From Jatrophihabitans sp. (lineage in GTDB: Bacteria > Actinomycetota > Actinomycetes > Mycobacteriales > Jatrophihabitantaceae), in the NCBI GenBank assembly GCA_025966255.1, contig JAOPVG010000369.1, positions 1-5,301 of the forward strand: a stretch of DNA of 5,301 nucleotides. The letters run 5' to 3'. Below, piece after piece: positions 1 through 5,301 of the stretch. Position 1 is the first letter of the stretch. Every line of letters begins with the position of its first letter. Both the position numbers and the translations under genes were made by a program. The notes below the pieces were generated by a model. The model did no database searches. It had not been told where the DNA came from and saw nothing but the letters and a program-made list of their open reading frames with translations.

Positions 1-2259
1 CGCAAATGTTCGCGTACGTTCTCCAACGTCGTCGCGCTCGCCGACGACTATCCCGAGCTTGTCTTCGCCTGCTCGTCGGCGCAGCAGTATGCGTGGATGC
101 GCGAGCACCACCCGCAGCTCTACGCGCGCATCGCGGCGAAGGTCGACACCGGACAGTTCCTTCCCGTCGGCGGAATGTGGGTGGAGTCGGATACCAACAT
201 GCCGGGCGGCGAGGCGCTGGTCCGCCAGTTCACTCACGGCAAGCGGTTCTTCCGCGCGGAGTTCGGCCTCGAGCCGCGCGAGGTATGGCTGCCCGACTCG
301 TTCGGCTACACGGCCGCGCTTCCGCAGTTGGCCCGGCTCGCCGGCTTCCGCTACATGGTCAGCCAGAAGATGTCCTGGAACCAGACGAACCATTTCCCGC
401 ACCACACGTTCTGGTGGGAGGGAATCGACGGCAGCCGCGTCTTCACCCATTTCCCGCCGGCCGACACCTACAACTCCGAACTGTCCGGTCGGGAGCTGGC
501 CTACGGCGTGCGCAACTTCGCCGAGCACGGCCGCTCGCGCCACTCGCTGCTCCCGTTCGGCTACGGCGACGGTGGCGGCGGACCGACCCGCGAGATGCTC
601 GAGATCGCGCGCCGAGTCGCCGATCTGGAGGGCTCACCGCGGGTGGCGATCCGCCCGCCAGGCGAGTTCTTCGCCCAGGCCGAAGAGGAGTACCCGGACG
701 CCCCGGTGTGGAGCGGGGAGATGTACCTCGAGTTCCATCGCGGGACGTACACGAGCCAGTCCGCGATGAAGCGCGGCAACCGGCGCACCGAACACCTGCT
801 ACGCGAGGCGGAGTTGTGGGCCACGACCGCGGCCGTCCGCAGCGGCTACGCCTATCCGTACCAGGAGCTGGACGGCATCTGGCAGCAGGCGCTGCTCATG
901 CAGTTCCACGACATCCTGCCGGGCAGCTCGATCGCCTGGGTGCATCGGCAGGCGCGCACGATCTACGCCCAGCTGGCCGAGCGGTTGGAATCGATCATCG
1001 GAGCCTCGCTGGCCGCGCTCGTCCAGCCGGGACCGGTGCCGCTCACCGCCAATGCCGCTCCGCACCTTCGCGACGACGTGCCCGCGCTCGGCATTGGCGC
1101 TACATCCGACGAGCACTCGGCACCGGTGTCGGTCACGCACTCTGCGGACGGGATCGTGCTCGACAACCGCCGGCTTCAGGTCGTCGTCGGCGTCGACGGG
1201 ACGCTGGCGTCGATCCGCGATCTCGAGGCCGATCGGGAGTTGCTCGCACCGGGCGCAGTGGGCAACCTCCTGCAGTTGCACCCGGACACGCCCAATCGGT
1301 TCGACGCGTGGGACCTCGACGAGTTCTACCGCAACCGGCGTCGCGACCTGACGAGCTGCCTCAAGGTCGAGCTCGACTCCAGCGACCCGTTGTGCGCGCG
1401 GGTGCTGGTGCATCGCACCGACGGCGAGTCGTCCTACGTCCAGACGATCGCACTCGCGGCCGGCACCCGCATCGTCCACTTCGAGTGCGACATCGACTGG
1501 CACGAACGGGAGACCGTGCTCAAGGTGGCGTTTCCGCTCGACGTACACGCCGAGCAGTCCAGCGCCGAGATCCAGTTCGGGCACGTCCGTCGCCCGACGC
1601 ACACGAACACCTCGTGGGACGCCGCCAAGTTCGAGATCTGTGCGCATCGCTGGCTGCACGTCGGCGAGCCGGGCTACGGCGTGGCGCTGGTGAACGACGG
1701 CACCTACGGACACGACGTCACCCGTCGCCCACCGGGCGATGCAATCGGGCCGGGGACCACCACGGTTCGCCTGTCGCTGCTGCGCAGCCCGCGCTATCCC
1801 GATCCGGACACCGACCAGGGCCGGCACCATTTCGCGTACGCACTGGTGTGCGGCGCCGAGATCACCGATGCGGTGCGCGAGGGCTACCGCGCCAATCTGC
1901 CCGTGCGTCGGCTGACCGGGGTGGCGCCGGTCGATGCCCTCATCGCCGTCGACGATCCGGCCGTCGTAGTGGAGTCGGTGAAGCTCGCCGACGATCACTC
2001 CGGCGACGTGATCGTGCGCATCTACGAGTCGTCGGGTGGCCGCGCCCGCCCCCACGTGACCGCCTCGTTCGAGCTGGCCGGGGCGGTGGTGTGCGATCTG
2101 CTCGAACGGGAGGATCCCGAGATCGCCGCCTTGGCGCCGATCTCGGTGGATGGGCCGGACGTCGGCCTGAGCCTGACACCGTTCCAGGTCGTCACCCTGC
2201 GCCTGCGCCCGGCGGCAGCCGTTACGCCTCGATCTCATCCAGCCGGAAGCCGACCTTGA
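1..2259 (+). CDS. GH38 alpha-mannosidase, 5'-truncated by window edge
   Basis: Retaining exo-alpha-mannosidase that releases mannose from alpha-mannosides, probably in the cytoplasm. The frame is open from base 1; 752 residues are visible and roughly 250 N-terminal residues, including the first metal-binding His/Asp pair, lie outside. Numbering from the window edge, the start RKCSRTFSNV is already inside the GH38 fold. WLPDSFGY holds the likely nucleophile and metal ligand Asp99. QKMSWNQTNHFPHHTFWWEG (about 122-141) and FGYGDGGGGPT (186-196) mark the MAN2C1/Ams1-like clade. EMYLEFHRGTYTSQ (240-253) begins the middle domain, and QFHDILPGSS carries the metal ligand His303. The beta-rich C-terminal domain starts near 387 and includes NTSWDAAKFEICAHRW near 537. 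No ATG before base 97 is meaningful as a start, because conserved sequence precedes it. The natural substrate is unknown. The last about 15 residues run into the dodecin gene and look unconserved. Family assignment is very secure. Confidence 0.96.
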   Translation, partial: RKCSRTFSNVVALADDYPELVFACSSAQQYAWMREHHPQLYARIAAKVDTGQFLPVGGMWVESDTNMPGGEALVRQFTHGKRFFRAEFGLEPREVWLPDSFGYTAALPQLARLAGFRYMVSQKMSWNQTNHFPHHTFWWEGIDGSRVFTHFPPADTYNSELSGRELAYGVRNFAEHGRSRHSLLPFGYGDGGGGPTREMLEIARRVADLEGSPRVAIRPPGEFFAQAEEEYPDAPVWSGEMYLEFHRGTYTSQSAMKRGNRRTEHLLREAELWATTAAVRSGYAYPYQELDGIWQQALLMQFHDILPGSSIAWVHRQARTIYAQLAERLESIIGASLAALVQPGPVPLTANAAPHLRDDVPALGIGATSDEHSAPVSVTHSADGIVLDNRRLQVVVGVDGTLASIRDLEADRELLAPGAVGNLLQLHPDTPNRFDAWDLDEFYRNRRRDLTSCLKVELDSSDPLCARVLVHRTDGESSYVQTIALAAGTRIVHFECDIDWHERETVLKVAFPLDVHAEQSSAEIQFGHVRRPTHTNTSWDAAKFEICAHRWLHVGEPGYGVALVNDGTYGHDVTRRPPGDAIGPGTTTVRLSLLRSPRYPDPDTDQGRHHFAYALVCGAEITDAVREGYRANLPVRRLTGVAPVDALIAVDDPAVVVESVKLADDHSGDVIVRIYESSGGRARPHVTASFELAGAVVCDLLEREDPEIAALAPISVDGPDVGLSLTPFQVVTLRLRPAAAVTPRSHPAGSRP

Positions 2260-2440
2260 GGCCGACCTGGAAATGGGCCACCTCGCCGTCCGCGATCTGA
2301 CCGCGGATCTCGGTCACCTCGAACCACTCCAGGTTGCGCAGGGTCTGACCGGCGCGGGCTACGCCGTTGCGGATGGCCTGGTGGAGACTTTCCGGTGAGC
2401 TCCCGACTATCTCGGTGACGCGATACGTGCGATCAGACAT
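2222..2440 (-). CDS. dodecin family flavin-binding protein
   Basis: A 72-residue dodecin. Members form hollow dodecamers that bind flavins (FMN, riboflavin or breakdown products) and buffer or protect them in the cytoplasm. The whole family pattern is present: a first strand YRVTEIVGSS, one helix (about 16-32) and the diagnostic RNLEWFEVTEIRG with Trp39, the aromatic residue that stacks on the flavin. It ends with VAHFQVGLKVGFRLD, where Gln58 matches the flavin-contacting Gln. The length is normal for the family. ATG at 2440 is chosen because GGAAGG lies 6 bases upstream and homologs start with similar short leaders; an upstream in-frame start at 2479 would add 13 unlikely residues. It lies 75 bases downstream of the xylulokinase in the same direction and converges on the mannosidase, overlapping its last 38 bases. 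There is no sequence sign of regulation. Confidence 0.95.
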   Translation of the reverse strand: MSDRTYRVTEIVGSSPESLHQAIRNGVARAGQTLRNLEWFEVTEIRGQIADGEVAHFQVGLKVGFRLDEIEA

Positions 2441-2446
2441 GACAGA

Positions 2447-2452
2447 CCTTCC
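2447..2452 (-). promoter_or_regulatory. ribosome binding site of the dodecin gene
   Basis: On the minus strand GGAAGG sits 6 bases before ATG at 2440. It fixes the start of the dodecin at that ATG rather than the upstream in-frame start at 2479. Confidence 0.75.
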
Positions 2453-2515
2453 GGTTGGATGCGGGGCTACCACGATCACACCACGCCGCCGGGTCCGCGC
2501 AACGGGTGACTTCGG

Positions 2516-3916
2516 TCAGAGTCGATTAGCGGTGAGGTTCTGCACCTCGGCGTAGCGTGCCCGGATCGCCGGCTGCGCCGGTGCCTCGAAGCGTTCGGCT
2601 GATCCGGTCGTCCACGACGGCGGCTCCGGCTCTCCGGACAGCATCCAGGCGGCCTGGCGGGCGGCGCCGTCCGCGACATACTCGGCCGGCGGCGGGACTG
2701 CGACGGGAACGCCCAGCACAGTCGGCGCTATGCGGCGCACCGCCTCGGAGCGCGCCCCGCCACCGACGAGCAGCACGCGATTGACGGCGATCCCCTTGTC
2801 GCGCAGGGCATCCAGCCCGTCCGCCAGGCCGCAGAGCAGTCCCTCGACGGTGGCGCGGGCAACGTGGGCCGGCGTCGAGTTGCGCAGCTGCAGGCCGTGC
2901 AGCGCTCCGGTCGCGTCGGGCTTGTTCGGCGTGCGCTCACCTTCGAGATAGGGCACGAGCACCAGCCCGTCCGATCCGGGTCGCGCGGCGAGGGCCAGGC
3001 GGGACAGCTCGTCGAGCGTGACGCCGAGGATGGTCGCGGTCGCGCTCAGCACCCGCGCGGCGTTCAGGGTGCAGACCAGCGGCAGGTAGCGCCCGGTGGC
3101 GTCGGCGAATCCCGAGATGATCGCGGTCGGGTCCGCGGTGGGGGTGTCGCTGACCGCGCTCACGACCCCGGACGTGCCGATGGAGACGATCACGTCGCCG
3201 CTGGTCGCCCCGACGCCGAGCGCGGCCGCGGCGTTGTCCCCGGTTCCGGCCGCGAGCCGGGCGCCGCCGGTCGTGTGGCCGGGGGAGGCGCTGGGGCCGA
3301 GCACGGTCGGCACGAGGGGTTCCTGGCCCATGGCCAGCCGGAGCAACTCGGGCACATAGCGCTCTTCGGCCGGTGACCAGTAGCCGGTGCCGCTCGCGTC
3401 GCCTCGGTCGGTGGTGAGCGCCGTGATGTCGGTCGACCCGCGGAGCCGCCAGGTCAGCCAATCGTGCGGGAGGCAGACTGCGGCGGTACGCGCCGCGTTC
3501 TCGGGCTCATGAGTGGCCAGCCAGCGCAGCTTGGTCACAGTGAAGTTGGCGAGTGGCACCGAGCCGGTCTGGCGCGCCCAGCCGGCCGCGCTGTCCGGAA
3601 GCTCGGCAACCAGATCGTCCGCCGCGCCGGCCGACCGGGTGTCGTTCCACAGCAAAGCGTCCCGGACCACGCTGCCCTGCTCGTCCAGGCCGACCAGGCC
3701 GTGCTGCTGGGCCCCGACCGCGATCGCGGCAACGTCGTCCACCCCGCCGGCCCCGGCCAGCGCGATCTGCAGCGCCGACCACCACCGCTCCGGATCCACC
3801 TCGGTGCCGTCCGGGTGCGCCGCCGTGCCCGAGCGCACGAGCGCCCCGGTGTCGGCGTCCCGGACGACGACCTTGCAGGACTGCGTCGACGAATCGATCC
3901 CGGCAACCAGCGTCAC
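2516..3916 (-). CDS. xylB: xylulokinase (FGGY carbohydrate kinase)
   Basis: Predicted to phosphorylate D-xylulose with ATP to D-xylulose 5-phosphate, feeding the pentose phosphate pathway from xylose or arabitol; cytoplasmic. It has 466 residues, close to the usual 480-500. The N-terminal FGGY domain opens with [10 protein letters not shown] (6-15), the first phosphate loop. [13 protein letters not shown] (66-78) aligns with the substrate-binding GQMHG segment of E. coli XylB, and LLWNDTRS (88-95) follows. [11 protein letters not shown] (224-234) carries the likely catalytic base Asp227. The C-terminal domain has SIGTSG (245-250), [15 protein letters not shown] (323-337) and LLVGGGARS (382-390), the FGGY signature with adenosine-binding glycines. 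The start is GTG at 3916, seven bases after a run of six G; GIDSS at residue 6 leaves no room for a later start. No xylose isomerase or transporter is adjacent, so xylulose is inferred from family resemblance; another ketose or polyol is possible. Confidence 0.9.
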   Translation of the reverse strand: MTLVAGIDSSTQSCKVVVRDADTGALVRSGTAAHPDGTEVDPERWWSALQIALAGAGGVDDVAAIAVGAQQHGLVGLDEQGSVVRDALLWNDTRSAGAADDLVAELPDSAAGWARQTGSVPLANFTVTKLRWLATHEPENAARTAAVCLPHDWLTWRLRGSTDITALTTDRGDASGTGYWSPAEERYVPELLRLAMGQEPLVPTVLGPSASPGHTTGGARLAAGTGDNAAAALGVGATSGDVIVSIGTSGVVSAVSDTPTADPTAIISGFADATGRYLPLVCTLNAARVLSATATILGVTLDELSRLALAARPGSDGLVLVPYLEGERTPNKPDATGALHGLQLRNSTPAHVARATVEGLLCGLADGLDALRDKGIAVNRVLLVGGGARSEAVRRIAPTVLGVPVAVPPPAEYVADGAARQAAWMLSGEPEPPSWTTGSAERFEAPAQPAIRARYAEVQNLTANRL

Positions 3917-3923
3917 GCCGTGA

Positions 3924-3929
3924 CCCCCC
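3924..3929 (-). promoter_or_regulatory. G-rich ribosome binding site candidate of xylB
   Basis: GGGGGG lies 7 bases before the GTG start on the minus strand. It is a non-canonical Shine-Dalgarno match, but the spacing is right and no other purine run lies nearby, so it supports the GTG start. Confidence 0.45.
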
Positions 3930-3942
3930 GCTGGTTCGCGTC

Positions 3943-3952
3943 GGGTGCACCC
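3943..3952. promoter_or_regulatory. 10-base perfect palindrome upstream of xylB
   Basis: GGGTGCACCC is fully self-complementary and lies 26 bases upstream of the xylB start, inside the 72-base gap after the VOC gene. Its position would suit an operator for a repressor, but 10-base GC-rich palindromes arise by chance, the symmetry does not extend outward, and I recognise no regulator's consensus. Tentative. Confidence 0.2.
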
Positions 3953-3981
3953 ATGGCGACAGCTCGCACGGGATGAACCTA

Positions 3982-3996
3982 CCGCCGCTCAGGCGG
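3982..3996 (-). other. short GC hairpin over the stop of the downstream VOC gene
   Basis: On the minus strand CCGCC TGAGC GGCGG forms a 5-base-pair stem with a 5-base loop that includes the TGA stop codon of the VOC gene. No T-run follows (the next bases are TAGGTTC), so it is not a classical intrinsic terminator. It might slow polymerase or protect a 3' end, but it could be chance in this GC-rich DNA. Confidence 0.2.
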
Positions 3997-4417
3997 AGGC
4001 GAGTTCGCGCACCTGCGTGAGCCGGAAGTTGTTGCCGGACGGATCACGGAATGCCGCGTCGATCCCGTACGGACGCTCCTCCGGGGGCTCGACGAACTCC
4101 ACCCCACGCGCGCGGAGGTCGTCGTAGGACGCCTGACAGTCGTCGGTGGTGAGGAAGACCGTGCCGGCGAAGCCCTTGGCCATGAGCGCCCGCACCTCCT
4201 TGGCTGTGTGCTCGTCCATCACCGGCGGCCCGGGGATGGCCATCAGCACGATCGCGATGTCAGCCTGACCGACCGGGGCTACGCACAGCCAGCGGAAATT
4301 GCCCATCTCGGGCATCGTGACATCCGAGCGCACCTCCATACCGAGCTTGCCGGTGTAGAACGCAAGCGCCTCGTCCTGGTCATGCACCCAAAGCTGGGCG
4401 TTGGCGATCTTGAACAT
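3989..4417 (-). CDS. VOC (glyoxalase-fold) family protein paired with AraC regulator
   Basis: A 142-residue vicinal-oxygen-chelate fold protein with two beta-alpha-beta-beta-beta repeats. The first begins IANAQLWVHDQDEALAFYTG (4-23) and continues KLGMEVRSD and FRWLCVAPV. The second begins GTVFLTTDDCQASYDDL (85-101) and ends ERPYGIDAAFRDPSGNNF (114-131), with the usual RDPSGN turn. Superfamily members bind a metal or small molecule and serve as glyoxalases, dioxygenases, resistance or binding proteins. A full metal ligand set is not evident here, so catalysis is uncertain. The ATG at 4417 is chosen because GGAGGA precedes it by 4 bases; the longer GTG start at 4447 lacks this. Its first 38 bases overlap the end of the AraC gene, which points to coupled translation. 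From memory, this VOC type often sits beside short AraC regulators in actinobacteria. Substrate unknown. Confidence 0.9.
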   Translation of the reverse strand: MFKIANAQLWVHDQDEALAFYTGKLGMEVRSDVTMPEMGNFRWLCVAPVGQADIAIVLMAIPGPPVMDEHTAKEVRALMAKGFAGTVFLTTDDCQASYDDLRARGVEFVEPPEERPYGIDAAFRDPSGNNFRLTQVRELASA

Positions 4418-4889
4418 GGTGTCCTCCGCTGTCTGTTGTTGGTACACCCGACGTTAGGGTTCGACCAGGACGATCGTCTTCTCGAAACGTGCGCAGTTGC
4501 GGGCGGCTGTAGGCGCGCACGACACAGGCCGGGACGCGCGCGAAGGTCGACGCCGGCGGGAACGCGGCACGATACGCGGTCGGCGTGGTTCCGAACATGC
4601 GCTTGAAACTGGTGGTGAACGAGCCGATGCTCGTCAGCCCGACCGCGACGCAGATGTCGGCGATGGAATTGTCGGTATTGCGCAGCAGCGCCGCGGCCCG
4701 CTCCAGGCGGCGGGTCAGCAGATAGGCGTGCGGAGACTCGCCGAAGGCCTTACGGAACGCCCGGCTGAAGTGGGCAGCAGACAATCCGGCCGCTTGCGCG
4801 AGCACACTGACGTCCAGTGCGTCGGCGTACCGGGCGTCGGCAAGATCCCTGGCCCGGAGCAGGTGCCGCGCGATCGGAAGGTCAGTCAT
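4380..4889 (-). CDS. short AraC/XylS-family transcriptional regulator
   Basis: A 169-residue DNA-binding protein made essentially of the AraC double helix-turn-helix domain at the N-terminus. The first HTH is about residues 27-46 (VLAQAAGLSAAHFSRAFRKA, shifted slightly). The linker helix follows GESPHAYLLTRRLERAAALL (50-69), and the second HTH is about 75-98, with IADICVAVGLTSIGSFTTSF followed by KRMFGTTPTAYR. There is no N-terminal cupin or other sensing domain. The C-terminal extension has VPACVVRAYSRPQ (119-131), with a Cys at 122, then a low-complexity tail (about 139-169) that runs over the ribosome site and start of the VOC gene. ATG at 4889 is chosen over the in-frame TTG at 4946 because conserved-looking sequence begins only after it, although the SD GGGGGA is 11 bases away. 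It probably controls its own operon and the VOC genes. The ligand, if any, is unknown. Confidence 0.9.
   Translation of the reverse strand: MTDLPIARHLLRARDLADARYADALDVSVLAQAAGLSAAHFSRAFRKAFGESPHAYLLTRRLERAAALLRNTDNSIADICVAVGLTSIGSFTTSFKRMFGTTPTAYRAAFPPASTFARVPACVVRAYSRPQLRTFREDDRPGRTLTSGVPTTDSGGHHVQDRQRPALGA
4422..4427 (-). promoter_or_regulatory. strong Shine-Dalgarno of the downstream VOC gene, inside araC-type gene
   Basis: GGAGGA on the minus strand, 4 bases before ATG at 4417. It lies within the last codons of the AraC-type gene, so ribosomes finishing the regulator can reinitiate here. It decides the start at 4417 over the GTG at 4447. Confidence 0.8.
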
Positions 4890-4896
4890 CGGCTCG

Positions 4897-4902
4897 AGTA
4901 TC
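4897..4902 (-). promoter_or_regulatory. possible -10 element for a leaderless AraC transcript
   Basis: GATACT on the minus strand ends 7 bases before the ATG at 4889, matching 4 of 6 bases of TATAAT. A start site there would fall at or next to the ATG, giving a leaderless mRNA, common in actinobacteria. No convincing -35 is seen at 16-18 bases upstream, so this is tentative. Confidence 0.2.
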
Positions 4903-4963
4903 CCCCAGGGACCGTTGGCGACGTACGTATCGCAGATCGTCCACAACGCCGAGCGCGACGGAC

Positions 4964-5301
4964 CTACGCCGGGCCGGCCACGCCGATCAGGTTGCCTTCG
5001 GGATCGGTGAAGTGGCCGACGACGAGGTCGCGGCCCGGTGCTCGGTCGGGGCCCATCCGGCGCGTTCCGCCGAGGCTCTCGGCCGTTTGCAGCGCGACTT
5101 CGACGTCGGGTACGCCGACGTAGAAGATCACGCGCCCGTCGTAGCCGGTGCCGCCGCCGACGCCGCCCGGGATCCCGACGCCATCGGGGCTGTCCGGCTG
5201 CACGAACCCGTAGTTCCCCGGCTGAGACACCGACTCGGCGACCGCGCCGCTCGTGTCGAACTCCCAGCCGAACAGGTCGCCGTAGTAGCGGTGCAGTTGC
5301 T
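4964..5301 (-). CDS. VOC (glyoxalase/bleomycin-resistance-like) protein, N-terminus cut by window edge
   Basis: A VOC-fold protein whose 5' end lies beyond the window. The frame is open to the edge and 111 residues are visible; probably only 20-30 are missing, since the first visible residues QLHRYYGDLFGWEFD match the first helix and strand turn of the family. A glycine-rich stretch, GIPGGVGGGTGYDG (42-55), precedes the second module, which begins RVIFYVGVPDVEVALQTAES. The protein ends VGHFTDPEGNLIGVAGPA, with the standard DPEGN turn before the last strand. The internal ATG-like or GTG start at 5230 would cut through the fold and is not used. This type resembles the CFP-30B/glyoxalase-like proteins of actinobacteria and is clearly a different VOC subfamily from the one at 3989-4417. 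It ends 74 bases upstream of the AraC-type gene in the same direction. The substrate and any metal use are unknown. Confidence 0.87.
   Translation of the reverse strand, partial: QLHRYYGDLFGWEFDTSGAVAESVSQPGNYGFVQPDSPDGVGIPGGVGGGTGYDGRVIFYVGVPDVEVALQTAESLGGTRRMGPDRAPGRDLVVGHFTDPEGNLIGVAGPA

Noticed and set aside
799..2238. A 479-codon open frame on the minus strand antisense to the mannosidase
   Set aside because: Low-complexity Arg/Val/Gly/Asp composition with no domain signature. Antisense frames stay open in GC-rich genes because stop codons are rare there.
6..2300. A 764-codon open frame on the plus strand, offset from the mannosidase frame
   Set aside because: Its translation is dominated by Arg, Pro, Ala and Gly with no recognisable fold, while the other frame of the same strand gives continuous GH38 motifs. 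It is a by-product of very high G/C at third positions.
2290..2310. CCGCG/CGCGG inverted repeat just after the mannosidase stop
   Set aside because: It lies inside the dodecin codons for the conserved EIRGQIADG region, has a 5-base stem and no T-run, so it is explained by coding sequence.
2507..2518. Small inverted repeat (4-base stem TGAC/GTCA) at the end of xylB as a terminator
   Set aside because: The stem is too short, it overlaps the stop codon, and no T-run follows on the coding strand.
2864..3376. Plus-strand open frames opposite the xylulokinase (also near 3464-3976 and 3553-4020)
   Set aside because: They are complements of conserved FGGY sequence and have shadow-like Arg/Gly/Pro composition.
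4418..4447. Longer start (GTG at 4447) for the downstream VOC protein
   Set aside because: It adds ten Gln/Thr-rich residues absent from the fold and lacks a ribosome site, while ATG at 4417 has GGAGGA 4 bases upstream.
4921..4928. ACGTACGT palindrome upstream of the AraC-type gene as an operator
   Set aside because: Only 8 bases, with no extended symmetry and no second copy nearby. AraC-family sites are usually direct repeats rather than short palindromes.

Overview
The window looks like chromosome of a high-GC actinobacterium. By eye about two thirds of bases are G or C, third codon positions are almost all G/C, GTG is used as a start, and the gene families are typical actinobacterial ones. 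Genus cannot be fixed from this stretch. The coding density is near total: five complete or partial genes read leftward, one partial gene reads rightward, and no gap exceeds 75 bases.

Left part (1-2259, plus strand): the C-terminal three quarters of a GH38 alpha-mannosidase of the cytosolic/vacuolar (MAN2C1/Ams1-like) type. Its N-terminus lies outside the window. It runs tail to tail into a dodecin gene (2222-2440, minus), and the two coding regions overlap by 38 bases.

Middle (2516-3916, minus): a complete FGGY-family carbohydrate kinase, best called xylulokinase. No xylose isomerase or sugar transporter is visible beside it. The dodecin follows it 75 bases downstream in the same direction.

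Right part (3989-5301, minus): a VOC (glyoxalase-fold) protein cut by the window edge, then a short AraC-type regulator that has a DNA-binding domain but no ligand-binding domain, then a second VOC protein. The regulator and the second VOC gene overlap by 38 bases, so they are probably translationally coupled.

The five minus-strand genes could be read as one long unit (VOC, AraC, VOC, xylB, dodecin), but the 72-75 base gaps leave room for internal promoters, so I only treat the AraC-VOC pair as a firm transcriptional unit. The mannosidase and xylulokinase suggest sugar catabolism (mannosides, and xylulose from xylose or arabitol). The dodecin is a flavin-buffering protein with no obvious link to sugars. 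I see no mobile elements, RNA genes, CRISPR or phage genes. Nothing here amounts to a clearly new system; the AraC-VOC module is the least understood part.
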